Shown piece after piece: positions 1 through 5,093 of a stretch of DNA of 15,862 bases. The DNA is taken from the NCBI GenBank assembly GCA_051881635.1, contig JBJEQG010000089.1, positions 1 through 15,862 on the forward strand, written 5' to 3'. A program made the position numbers and the translations under genes. The notes beneath the pieces are model-generated. The model saw nothing but the letters and a program-made list of their open reading frames with translations. It was not told where the DNA came from and searched no databases. The stretch is from JBJEQG01 sp051881635. GTDB taxonomy: Bacteria; Bacillota; Clostridia; Oscillospirales; Acutalibacteraceae. The first letter of the stretch is position 1. Every line of letters starts with the position of its first letter.

Positions 1-51
1 TTGGTTCTTATCATAATTTTCCAAATAAACCTGTTCTTCGTCATTTCTCAT
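1..51 (-). CDS. 5' end of a gene, possibly NUDIX-family (partial)
   Basis: Only the first 17 codons lie in the window, reading MRNDEEQVYLENYDKNQ, and the rest runs off the left edge. The ATG at 51-49 has a strong GGAGG at 66-62, ten bases upstream, so the start is convincing. The short acidic N-terminus ending in E-N-Y-D-K resembles the beginning of some Clostridial NUDIX hydrolases and NrtR-type regulators, which often continue with a Y-E-R/K-P-S-V-T-V-D strand. That continuation is not visible, so the family call is weak. It lies downstream of the NADAR gene on the same strand, which would fit an ADP-ribose or NAD-related role. A promoter overlapping the end of the MITE-like element (110-137) could drive it. 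Confidence 0.4.
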   Translation of the reverse strand, partial: MRNDEEQVYLENYDKNQ

Positions 52-109
52 GAATGTATTTCCTCCGCTGTACAACTTGTAATAAAAATTGCTTTTACCA
101 ATTCCAAAT

Positions 110-137
110 ATAATATACCTGTTCGATAACCTGTCAA
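110..137 (-). promoter_or_regulatory. Candidate promoter partly supplied by the MITE-like element
   Basis: On the minus strand there is TTGACA at 137-132, a 16-base spacer that contains the 14-bp terminal repeat of the element, and TATTAT at 115-110. The -35 box lies inside the repeat element and the -10 box lies in flanking DNA. The predicted start near 103 leaves a leader of about 50 bases before the ATG at 51. Confidence 0.5.
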
Positions 138-286
138 AAATTAAAATTTAGGTCAAGCCTTTTTAAAGGCTTGCAGTTTCCAAAGGCAGAGCCTTTGGTG
201 GAGGTTTGGAGGCAAAGTCTCCAACAGTCTAAATTCTTAAAAGGGCAAACGCAGTTTGCCCACTGTTTTATTGTTATCGAACAGGT
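117..286. mobile_element. MITE-like element with 14-bp terminal inverted repeats
   Basis: Perfect 14-bp inverted repeats ACCTGTTCGATAAC (117-130) and GTTATCGAACAGGT (273-286) bound a non-coding 170-bp segment. Inside are consecutive hairpins: 154-173 (9-bp stem, nearly a perfect palindrome), 180-198 (CCAAAGGC/GCCTTTGG), 206-224 (TTGGAGG/TCTCCAA) and 243-261 (GGGCAAAC/GTTTGCCC). A further inner pair AATTTAG/CTAAATT sits at 145-151 and 229-235. No open reading frame with a ribosome site is present. No clear target-site duplication is visible beyond a possible TA. This layout fits a non-autonomous transposable or REP-like repeat; the parent transposase is unknown. Confidence 0.65.
243..261 (-). 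terminator. Likely terminator of the NADAR gene, inside the MITE-like element
   Basis: The stem GGGCAAAC / GTTTGCCC with a 3-base loop is followed on the minus strand by TTTTAAG. It lies 46 bases after the NADAR stop codon and is the first strong hairpin a transcript from that gene would meet. Confidence 0.5.
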
Positions 287-307
287 TTAATGTGTTCTAC
301 GGCTCTG

Positions 308-802
308 TCACTTGGATTTTTCTACTTTCAGTATAGAGCGAACACGCATAAGTGAAAAGCCTAACAAATTTTGTCCCCGCCAATTTTTCATATCTAAATA
401 CTTTGGATCATTCATTGACAATCCGATACCCCATATTCTGTCATGGACGGCATATTCTGCCAATATGGCATTACCTGTTGACAAAAGTCTTGTCCGTAAA
501 TCCTCATTTTGTTTAAATTTTTCGATTAACCCTTCAAAAACAATAATCTGCCGCAAGCCGTTCCAAACCGTATCATTATAATTCTGTACAGCTCGCCCCA
601 AAGCCTTGATTTTCTGAACATCATCTGTTGACAAAATTTCCTTTGCAATATCCATATTTTCAAACAATTTTGCTTTTTGATACATCATGTACTGTTCCAT
701 TGAAGTATAAACAACACCGTCTTTTTTAAAAGGGGAAATGTACCAATTACTCATATAGCCATTGACTTCATTAGGATTATGAAAACCCAATATATTTTCC
801 AT
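308..802 (-). CDS. NADAR (YbiA/DUF1768-like) family protein
   Basis: A 164-residue protein beginning MENILGF. It carries family hallmarks: an N-terminal F-L/S-N-W-Y-like segment (GYMSNWYISPF), the E-Q-Y-M-M-Y-Q-K-A box around residues 35-45, a central Q-N-Y-N-D-T-V-W-N segment, L-L-S-T-G-N-A-I-L-A-E near residues 105-115, and the C-terminal D-R-I-W-G-I-G-L plus N-L-L-G motif. Its length matches stand-alone NADAR proteins. Members of this family are linked to ADP-ribose and NAD-related chemistry, and some remove ADP-ribose from guanine. I prefer the ATG at 802 because GGAGAGGA lies at 818-811; a longer in-frame start at 853 would fall inside the inverted repeat of the promoter region. Substrate specificity cannot be read from the sequence. 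Confidence 0.85.
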   Translation of the reverse strand: MENILGFHNPNEVNGYMSNWYISPFKKDGVVYTSMEQYMMYQKAKLFENMDIAKEILSTDDVQKIKALGRAVQNYNDTVWNGLRQIIVFEGLIEKFKQNEDLRTRLLSTGNAILAEYAVHDRIWGIGLSMNDPKYLDMKNWRGQNLLGFSLMRVRSILKVEKSK

Positions 803-842
803 TTTTATACTCCTCTCCGTATTTGAAATTAAATCCGCAATA

Positions 843-865
843 ATTAGTATCAATTTAATACTAAT
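843..865. promoter_or_regulatory. Inverted repeat, candidate operator of the NADAR gene
   Basis: A perfect 8-bp inverted repeat ATTAGTAT-N7-ATACTAAT sits immediately downstream of the -10 box (880-875), where a bound repressor would block initiation. Its length and symmetry are compatible with a dimeric regulator. An NrtR-type regulator is one guess, since the neighbouring partial gene may be NUDIX-like. Confidence 0.5.
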
Positions 866-874
866 TCTAAAATT

Positions 875-903
875 ATATTAGCATACTTTTACTACTAAGT
901 CAA
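875..903 (-). promoter_or_regulatory. Sigma-A type promoter of the NADAR gene
   Basis: Minus strand TTGACT (903-898), 17-base spacer, TAATAT (880-875) preceded by TGC, giving an extended -10. The leader to the ATG at 802 is about 65 bases. Confidence 0.75.
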
Positions 904-926
904 GTATTTTTTGACAAAAAATAAAA

Positions 927-949
927 ACCAACAAGTCAGACTTGTTGGT
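927..949 (-). terminator. Intrinsic terminator of the Crp/aldo-keto reductase operon
   Basis: A perfect 9-bp stem ACCAACAAG / CTTGTTGGT with a 5-base loop is followed on the minus strand by a T-rich tract (TTTTTATTTTTT, 926-915). It begins ten bases after the aldo/keto reductase stop codon. Confidence 0.85.
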
Positions 950-958
950 CTTATAGAT

Positions 959-1903
959 TTATGGTTCCCAGCTTGCTTTAAACATAATTCCTGTTTGTTC
1001 GGCAAGCTGTTCCAATTTTTGAATTTCATCTTTGTTTAAAATAAGCGTTGCGGTTGCTGTAAGCTGTTTCACATGTTCAGGTTTTGTTACACCGATAATT
1101 GGCACTGTTCCCTTTGAAGTCGCCCACGCAATCGGAATTTGAGATTGATTGACTTTATATTTTTCCGCCAGTATTTGGGTATAGTCAAGCAACGGCTCTA
1201 TTTTTCGGAACATCTTTTTTCCAAAAGCAAAACGGCGACCTGAAAACAACGGAAACGGTTTTTCCGCACTGTATTTTCCCGATAATGCCCCTTGCTCCAA
1301 CACCATATAAGAGAAATAGACAACATGGTTTGCCTTACACCATTCTAAAATTTCTTTTTGATTTTGGCTGTAACTGAGCAAACTGAAATGGTTTTGAACC
1401 GCCGAAATTGAAAATCCCGCCTTTTGCAGCAATGCCTGTGCTTTTTTCAAATCGCTCAACCGATAGTTGGATACACCGAGATATTTTATCTTTTTCGCCT
1501 TTAAAAGTTCAATGCTTTCGGCAACATTTTCTTCAACATTGTTCGGCATATGAAGCCAATAAATCAACGGCACATCAATTCCCAAACGCTCACAGCTTTT
1601 TGACAAGGACACTGCCATTTTCCCTTGTTTATATTTTTTGGCAGGCATATACTTTGTGGAAATTTGTACAGGTGTATGACATTCCGCAATAAAACGCCCC
1701 AAAAGTTTTTCGGAATTTCCCATACCGTAAACTTCGGCTGTATCAAACAGATTTAGGTTTAAGTCACAAGCGGTTTTAAAGGTTTCCTGCAAAATATTTT
1801 CATCATAACTTTGACCGAAAACCATTTTAGAACCGTTAGTACCGCTGCCCCATGCCCATGTTCCCAACATAAACGGCGGTAAATTTTCATTTTTCAAAAG
1901 CAT
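959..1903 (-). CDS. Aldo/keto reductase family oxidoreductase
   Basis: A 314-residue TIM-barrel aldo/keto reductase, usual length for the family. The catalytic tetrad is visible: D54 and Y59 in FDTAEVYG, K84 in ISTKY and H118 in YWLHMP. L-G-V-S-N-Y follows the barrel strand near residue 143, and the C-terminal half holds the usual IPIAWATSKGTVPIIGVTKPEHV cofactor-binding region, written here as I-P-I-A-W and P-I-I-G-V. It should be a cytosolic NAD(P)H-dependent carbonyl reductase; the substrate is unknown. The start is supported by AAGGAG at 1917-1912, which overlaps the stop codon of the upstream Crp-like gene. The 12-base gap and shared terminator make these two genes an operon, so the regulator may control the reductase in response to a reactive carbonyl or similar signal (inference). 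Confidence 0.9.
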   Translation of the reverse strand: MLLKNENLPPFMLGTWAWGSGTNGSKMVFGQSYDENILQETFKTACDLNLNLFDTAEVYGMGNSEKLLGRFIAECHTPVQISTKYMPAKKYKQGKMAVSLSKSCERLGIDVPLIYWLHMPNNVEENVAESIELLKAKKIKYLGVSNYRLSDLKKAQALLQKAGFSISAVQNHFSLLSYSQNQKEILEWCKANHVVYFSYMVLEQGALSGKYSAEKPFPLFSGRRFAFGKKMFRKIEPLLDYTQILAEKYKVNQSQIPIAWATSKGTVPIIGVTKPEHVKQLTATATLILNKDEIQKLEQLAEQTGIMFKASWEP

Positions 1904-1915
1904 TTTACCAACTCC

Positions 1916-2512
1916 TTATTTTTCTTCCCGCAATACACGGCGTATGCGGCTTAACGACTCAGGTGTAATCCCCAAATATGAGGCAATATAGGCAAGCTTG
2001 ACACGCTTTTCAAGCATAGGATATTGTTTTTTGAAATTGATATAGCGTTCCGTAGCATTTTGTGTTAAGAACGCATTTTCACGCATAATTTTATACCGTA
2101 AACCGTCCTCCAAACCAAACAAATAGAGATTTTTTATATAATCATTCTGCTGAATCAAAAGACGGACTTGAAAACGCTCGGCAAATAAGATTGTACAATC
2201 TTCCAACGCTTCATAAGTACAAATACTGTTATTCAGTCCCAACAAGGCCTCATCTATAATCAAATGGTCTTCAATATGAAAGTTTTTGGTTACATCACTA
2301 CCGTCATGGTCCAAATAATAACTGCGAACCACGCCTTTGACAACATAACCTATATAATTACAAATATCACCGCTATGCAAAATAATTTGTCCCTTTTTAT
2401 AGTGCTTTTCTTCCGTAATTGCCAACAACGCCGATAATGCGGAAACATCTACGGGAGATATATATTTCGAGAAATTTTCCGTAATATGTTTTAAAAACAA
2501 ATCCTGTTCCAT
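1916..2512 (-). CDS. Crp/Fnr-family transcriptional regulator
   Basis: A 198-residue protein. An N-terminal cyclic-nucleotide-binding fold (about residues 25-120) shows the typical KKGQIILHSGD and GYVVKGVVRSYY segments. The C-terminus holds a helix-turn-helix, KLAYIASYLGITPESLSRIRR, of the short type common in Bacteroidota and Firmicutes members. There is no cysteine set that would suggest an FNR-type iron-sulfur cluster. The start is placed at the ATG at 2512, with GGAGGG nearby upstream; the in-frame ATG at 2530 lies only five bases past the -10 box (2540-2535), too close to be used on a normal transcript. It is the first gene of an operon with an aldo/keto reductase and may regulate itself. 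Effector unknown. Confidence 0.88.
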   Translation of the reverse strand: MEQDLFLKHITENFSKYISPVDVSALSALLAITEEKHYKKGQIILHSGDICNYIGYVVKGVVRSYYLDHDGSDVTKNFHIEDHLIIDEALLGLNNSICTYEALEDCTILFAERFQVRLLIQQNDYIKNLYLFGLEDGLRYKIMRENAFLTQNATERYINFKKQYPMLEKRVKLAYIASYLGITPESLSRIRRVLREEK

Positions 2513-2534
2513 AGATTTCCCTCCGTCCATGATT

Positions 2535-2540
2535 ATATTA
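2535..2540 (-). promoter_or_regulatory. Extended -10 promoter of the Crp/aldo-keto reductase operon
   Basis: Minus-strand TATGCTAATATAAT gives TAATAT (2540-2535) with TGC just before it. The same 14-base string occurs in the NADAR promoter. The -35 region is poor (about ATGATT), so activity may depend on the extended -10 or on an activator. Confidence 0.55.
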
Positions 2541-2592
2541 GCATATTTTCATTCTAAAATCATTGATATATGTTAATTTTTATACAGAAAAG

Positions 2593-2616
2593 CGGTCTGC
2601 CCTATTGGACAGACCG
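2593..2616 (-). terminator. Terminator closing the micropeptide array
   Basis: A 10-bp stem (CGGTCTGYCC with its complement) and a 4-base loop. The single odd pair is a G-U wobble only in the minus-strand RNA, which points to minus-strand transcription. The following CTTTTCTGTAT is a modest T-tract. It separates the peptide array from the Crp-like operon. Confidence 0.6.
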
Positions 2617-2624
2617 TTCTAATC

Positions 2625-2657
2625 CTACAATCTTTTAAGTAAAAAACTAAAAATTAT
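2625..2657 (-). pseudogene. Start-less micro-ORF at the end of the peptide array
   Basis: A good AAAGGAG sits at 2672-2666. Exactly eight bases further, the same spacing as in the two neighbouring intact peptide genes, the codon is ATA instead of ATG. It is followed by IFSFLLKRL and a stop. It may be a dead member of the array, or a rare non-ATG start. The upstream cassette is not the conserved one. Confidence 0.25.
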
Positions 2658-2749
2658 AATTTATTCTCCTTTCGTATTTTCTGTATTTATCATATCATAC
2701 TGATTATGACAACTTGCGAACAAGGATTTGCGTTTGCGGAAGTTTTTTA

Positions 2750-2803
2750 TTAGAACAGGGAGTTCAGCCAGTTGTAGAATCTTTTACCGAGATAATCAAT
2801 CAT
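2750..2803 (-). CDS. 17-residue amphipathic micropeptide (MIDYLGKRFYNWLNSLF)
   Basis: A micro-ORF with AGGAG at 2816-2812, eight bases before the ATG, ending in TAA-TAA. Hydrophobic residues at 2, 5, 9, 12, 13 and 16 fall on one helix face, and the peptide is slightly basic (K7, R8 against D3). It has no signal peptide, no cysteine and no leader-core boundary. It is preceded by the conserved promoter cassette at 2839-2867. A decayed relative with the same first codons lies at 3257-3307, so the coding sequence was itself duplicated. It could be a PSM-like cytolytic or surfactant peptide, an antimicrobial peptide, a signal, or a type I toxin. I do not recognise a named family. Confidence 0.6.
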   Translation of the reverse strand: MIDYLGKRFYNWLNSLF

Positions 2804-2838
2804 CTTTCATTCTCCTTTCTGTTTTTTCATTTCATCTA

Positions 2839-2867
2839 TATATACGAACAACCAAGCAATTTTCCAC
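2839..2867 (-). promoter_or_regulatory. Array promoter cassette, copy 4
   Basis: Conserved boxes GTGGAAA (2867-2861) and TCGTATATA (2847-2839) are separated by exactly 13 bases, as in the other three copies. It leads the MIDYLG peptide. GTGGAA to TATATA is 17 bases; the pair also resembles an ECF sigma promoter (GGAA and CGTATA), though the spacing is about two bases short for a SigW type. Confidence 0.55.
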
Positions 2868-2888
2868 ACTGTTTTTGAAAGTTTTTTA

Positions 2889-2942
2889 TTAGTCAAACAA
2901 TGATTTAAACCATTCTGTCCATTGAACAATGAATGTTCCCAT
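2889..2942 (-). CDS. 17-residue amphipathic micropeptide (MGTFIVQWTEWFKSLFD)
   Basis: A micro-ORF with GGAGG at 2955-2951, eight bases before the ATG, ending TAA-TAA. Hydrophobic residues at 1, 4, 5, 8, 11, 12, 15 and 16 make a textbook amphipathic helix; the other face holds T3, Q7, T9, E10, K13, S14 and D17. Net charge is about -1. Two tryptophans and three phenylalanines suggest membrane or interface binding. It has its own promoter cassette (2978-3006). A second copy at 3028-3080 is frameshifted. The start signal quality and paralogues make it very likely translated; the role (PSM-like, antimicrobial, signal) is unknown. Confidence 0.65.
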   Translation of the reverse strand: MGTFIVQWTEWFKSLFD

Positions 2943-2977
2943 TCTCTTTGCCTCCTTTCATTTTTTCATTTCATCTA

Positions 2978-3006
2978 TATATACGACTAACCAAGCAATT
3001 TTCCAC
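2978..3006 (-). promoter_or_regulatory. Array promoter cassette, copy 3
   Basis: GTGGAAA (3006-3000) and TCGTATATA (2986-2978) with the constant 13-base spacer; leads the intact MGTFIV peptide with a leader of about 30 bases. Confidence 0.55.
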
Positions 3007-3027
3007 GCTGTTTTTGAAAGTTTTTTA

Positions 3028-3080
3028 TTAGTCAAACAATGATTTAAACCATTCTGTCCATTGACAATGAATGTTCCCAT
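3028..3080 (-). pseudogene. Frameshifted copy of the MGTFIV micropeptide
   Basis: Identical to the gene at 2889-2942 except for one missing base after codon 6 (plus-strand ccattgacaatg against ccattgaacaatg). The ribosome site and ATG (3080-3078) are intact. Translation would begin MGTFIVNGQNG and continue for 40 residues to a TGA at 2960-2958, running through the next promoter cassette. It is most simply a decayed duplicate; phase variation or a sequencing error are alternatives. Confidence 0.55.
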
Positions 3081-3115
3081 TCTCTTTGCCTCCTTTCATT
3101 TTTTCATTTCATCTG

Positions 3116-3144
3116 TATATACGACTAACCAAGCAATTTTCCAC
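3116..3144 (-). promoter_or_regulatory. Array promoter cassette, copy 2
   Basis: GTGGAAA (3144-3138) and TCGTATATA (3124-3116), 13-base spacer; leads the frameshifted MGTFIV copy. Confidence 0.5.
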
Positions 3145-3160
3145 GCTGTTTTTAATTTTT

Positions 3161-3217
3161 TTAAAGTAAACCATCCCAATTTACAAAGTTAAGAATTACA
3201 TTCTTAAAGTCCAGCAT
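3161..3217 (-). CDS. 18-residue amphipathic micropeptide (MLDFKNVILNFVNWDGLL)
   Basis: A micro-ORF with GAGGTG at 3230-3225, seven bases before the ATG. Hydrophobic residues at 4, 7, 8, 11, 14, 17 and 18 give one hydrophobic helix face; D3, K5, N6, N10, N13 and D15 face the other way. It shares size, composition style and position with the other array peptides but little direct sequence identity. It has no promoter cassette of its own and probably shares the transcript started at cassette copy 1 (3346-3374), downstream of the MIRHLG copy. Function unknown. Confidence 0.55.
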   Translation of the reverse strand: MLDFKNVILNFVNWDGLL

Positions 3218-3256
3218 CTTTATTCACCTCACTTTCGTTTTGTTATCATCTGATAA

Positions 3257-3307
3257 TTATTTACCGTAAAGCAAATCGTAGAACATTTAACCAAGATGTC
3301 TAATCAT
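3257..3307 (-). pseudogene. Nonsense-interrupted paralogue of the MIDYLG micropeptide
   Basis: An AGGAG (3318-3314) lies six bases before the ATG at 3307. The frame reads MIRHLG, stop, MFYDLLYGK, stop. Aligned with MIDYLGKRFYNWLNSLF, the stop falls at K7 (AAA to TAA), and both share the TTCTAC (F-Y) codons in register. It is probably a dead copy. Because the stop is followed at once by ATG (TAAATG), reinitiation giving a 9-residue peptide is conceivable. Confidence 0.45.
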
Positions 3308-3345
3308 AAATCACTCCTTTTTTCTGTTTTTTGTCTTTTCACTTG

Positions 3346-3374
3346 TATATACGATTAACTGAACGAATTTCCAC
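3346..3374 (-). promoter_or_regulatory. Array promoter cassette, copy 1 (most diverged)
   Basis: GTGGAAA (3374-3368) and TCGTATATA (3354-3346) are kept, with the same 13-base distance, while the spacer differs from the other copies at many positions. Keeping the two boxes and their distance while the spacer drifts is what a promoter would show. Confidence 0.6.
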
Positions 3375-3439
3375 GCTGTTTTTTCAGATTTTTTTAAATT
3401 TTATTATTCCTGTCCTTGCTTTTTTCCAACAATTAAAAG

Positions 3440-3465
3440 GGCTGTAACCACAAACAGTCACAGCC
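3440..3465 (-). terminator. Terminator of the epimerase-like gene
   Basis: GGCTGTGAC / GTTACAGCC stem (one G-U wobble in minus-strand RNA) with a loop of about 8 bases, then CTTTTAATT. It begins nine bases after the stop codon and isolates the gene from the peptide array. Confidence 0.7.
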
Positions 3466-3474
3466 TTAAAACAA

Positions 3475-4374
3475 TCATCTTAAATTTTCATCAATATATT
3501 GCATATATGGTTTCTTAAACATATTTTGTCCGTAACGAATATACCATTCAAATGACTCCTTTAAGCCATCCTCCAAAGGCTTTACGCTTGAAAGCAACTG
3601 CATTTGTTTTTCTACATTAAGGACATAGCCATAATCATAAAAACAAAAATAACTTCTTTGTTCATGACTTTCATCAACATAAACTTTTTTGAGCGGTGTT
3701 CCAACAACTTTATAACAAAGTTCCACCCATTCGTTAATATCAACCGTTTGAGGATTGCCAACATTTAAAATATGTTCGTTTGGTTTTTCTTCCAAAATAA
3801 TCTTAATCAAACGGCACAAATCTTCAACATGGAAAAACTGCAACGGCATTGAACCGTCTTTCGGAATATAGAACGGTCTTTTTTTCATCGCACAATCAAA
3901 TACAAAGCCCTCTCTGTATAAATTCTGCATTGGACCGTAAAAATAAGGCGGTCTTAATATATATGCATTTGGAATATTCTCGGCAATATACGCCTCAGCC
4001 GCACATTTATTCAAACCATAATCTTTCCAAACGGAATTATAGCCTATGGTTTGGTTTTCGACAAAAGGTTGTTTTTCCGTTTCAGGATAAACGGCACTTG
4101 AACTAATGAAAATATATTGCAGTACATCTCCCAAAGCATTTTTCAAATCCTGAACATCTTGCTTTGTATAGGCTGTAATATCCAAAACCGCATCAAAAGC
4201 ATGGTTTTTTAAACTTTCACCCAAATTATGGCGGTCGCCGTTAATTAAATGCACACCCTCAGACTGCGGACGGCTGTTGCGGTTCAGAACATAAACCTCA
4301 TCACCGTTATGAACAAAATATTCAGCAACATACCGACTGACAAACACTGTTCCGCCTGTAACCAGCAATTTCAT
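3475..4374 (-). CDS. NAD-dependent epimerase/dehydratase family protein
   Basis: A 299-residue extended short-chain dehydrogenase. The N-terminal Rossmann strand reads MKLLVTGGTVFVSRYVAEYF, with G7-G8 of the dinucleotide motif, although the usual G-x-I-G end is changed to F-V-S. The catalytic elements are S91-S92-S93 in IFISSSAVY and Y119-x3-K123 in DYGLNKCAAE. R-P-P-Y-F-Y-G-P follows, the typical substrate-side motif. Family members act on nucleotide sugars or similar; the substrate is not evident and no sugar genes are adjacent. I choose the ATG at 4374, with GAGG eight bases upstream, over a GTG nine bases earlier that overlaps that ribosome site. It is a single-gene unit with its own promoter and terminator. 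Confidence 0.85.
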   Translation of the reverse strand: MKLLVTGGTVFVSRYVAEYFVHNGDEVYVLNRNSRPQSEGVHLINGDRHNLGESLKNHAFDAVLDITAYTKQDVQDLKNALGDVLQYIFISSSAVYPETEKQPFVENQTIGYNSVWKDYGLNKCAAEAYIAENIPNAYILRPPYFYGPMQNLYREGFVFDCAMKKRPFYIPKDGSMPLQFFHVEDLCRLIKIILEEKPNEHILNVGNPQTVDINEWVELCYKVVGTPLKKVYVDESHEQRSYFCFYDYGYVLNVEKQMQLLSSVKPLEDGLKESFEWYIRYGQNMFKKPYMQYIDENLR

Positions 4375-4409
4375 ACAAAGCACCTCATCAATATTTTATT
4401 TTCATGCTT

Positions 4410-4438
4410 ATTCTATCATAAATTTTTTTGATTGTAAA
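4410..4438 (-). promoter_or_regulatory. Sigma-A type promoter of the epimerase-like gene
   Basis: Minus strand TTTACA (4438-4433), 17-base spacer, TAGAAT (4415-4410); leader about 30 bases. Confidence 0.7.
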
Positions 4439-4451
4439 TGAATAATAAAAA

Positions 4452-4484
4452 TAGGGTGTTCAAAATCTTTATTTGAACACCCTA
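4452..4484 (-). terminator. Intrinsic terminator of the ECF S-component gene
   Basis: A 13-bp perfect stem (TAGGGTGTTCAAA with its complement) and a 7-base loop, followed on the minus strand by TTTTTATTATT. It begins 15 bases after the stop codon. Confidence 0.85.
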
Positions 4485-4499
4485 ACCACTTATTTTAAT

Positions 4500-5039
4500 T
4501 TATGCACGGCTTTTTTCTACGGGTCTGTAACCCAACACTTTTGTTTTGAAACTCATCTTGTCCAAAGCAAAACCGAGAACAACAAACAAAAATGCACTTG
4601 CCAATGCTTGAATTGCATTTGTCGGCATTTCAGCCAACGGAGAGATAAAGTTATTTTCCAAGATACCGCCTGCCAAATAGTAACCGCCGACACAAAGTAC
4701 CAACGCACCTATAATGCCGATAATATTGCGAACACATATAATTTTTTCACTTTTTCTTGTAAAGCACATTGCCGTTAATGCTTTGATAATCATTGTCGGC
4801 AAAACCCAAATCAAATAACCCGACAAATAGTCCGATAAACCCGCACCAACTGCACCAGCCGCCATAGCATAAGGCATTGGCAAAATAGCAGCCGCAAGGT
4901 AAATCATACTGTCACCGATATGAATATAACCTGTGGCTGTCGGAATTTTCAAAAATGCCGTCAACACATAAATCATGGCTGCAAAAAGAGCCGTCAGAAC
5001 AATATTTTTTATTTGTTCCTGTGTATTTGTTTTATTCAT
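4500..5039 (-). CDS. ECF transporter S component
   Basis: A 179-residue membrane protein with about five to six hydrophobic helices, the usual size for substrate-binding subunits of energy-coupling-factor vitamin transporters. The first helix carries L-T-A-L-F-A-A-M, and the loop G-Y-I-H-I-G-D-S-M-I-Y-L-A-A near residues 37-50 is the hallmark seen in HmpT, PdxU and ThiW-type S components. G-A-G-L-S-D-Y-L-S-G-Y near residues 65-75 also fits. It should work with a shared EcfT and two EcfA ATPases encoded elsewhere. The substrate (a vitamin or precursor) cannot be set: I see no TPP, FMN or THF riboswitch motif in the leader. The start has GGAGG nine bases upstream. Confidence 0.85.
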   Translation of the reverse strand: MNKTNTQEQIKNIVLTALFAAMIYVLTAFLKIPTATGYIHIGDSMIYLAAAILPMPYAMAAGAVGAGLSDYLSGYLIWVLPTMIIKALTAMCFTRKSEKIICVRNIIGIIGALVLCVGGYYLAGGILENNFISPLAEMPTNAIQALASAFLFVVLGFALDKMSFKTKVLGYRPVEKSRA

Positions 5040-5093
5040 CTTTTGTTCCTCCGTCTATTTATAAAAAATAATACACTAAATGATACACCACTT

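Larger units (their letters stand above)
2871..3147 (-). repeat. Tandem direct repeat of about 139 bp (peptide gene plus promoter)
   Basis: Unit one is 2871-3009 and unit two 3010-3147. By eye they differ at only two positions: one substitution in the -10 area and one deleted base inside the peptide gene of unit two. The near identity indicates a recent duplication. Each unit holds one MGTFIV-type micro-ORF, its ribosome site and one promoter cassette. Confidence 0.9.

Noticed and set aside
2958..3080. A 40-residue protein beginning MGTFIVNGQNG as a genuine gene
   Set aside because: It exists only because one base is missing relative to the adjacent near-identical copy, and it runs through a promoter cassette. 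A frameshifted duplicate is simpler.
2821..3380. Regularly spaced repeats suggestive of a CRISPR array
   Set aside because: The repeated unit is about 139 bp, includes a ribosome site and micro-ORF, and the intervals are themselves near-identical. There are no short palindromic repeats with unique spacers and no cas genes.
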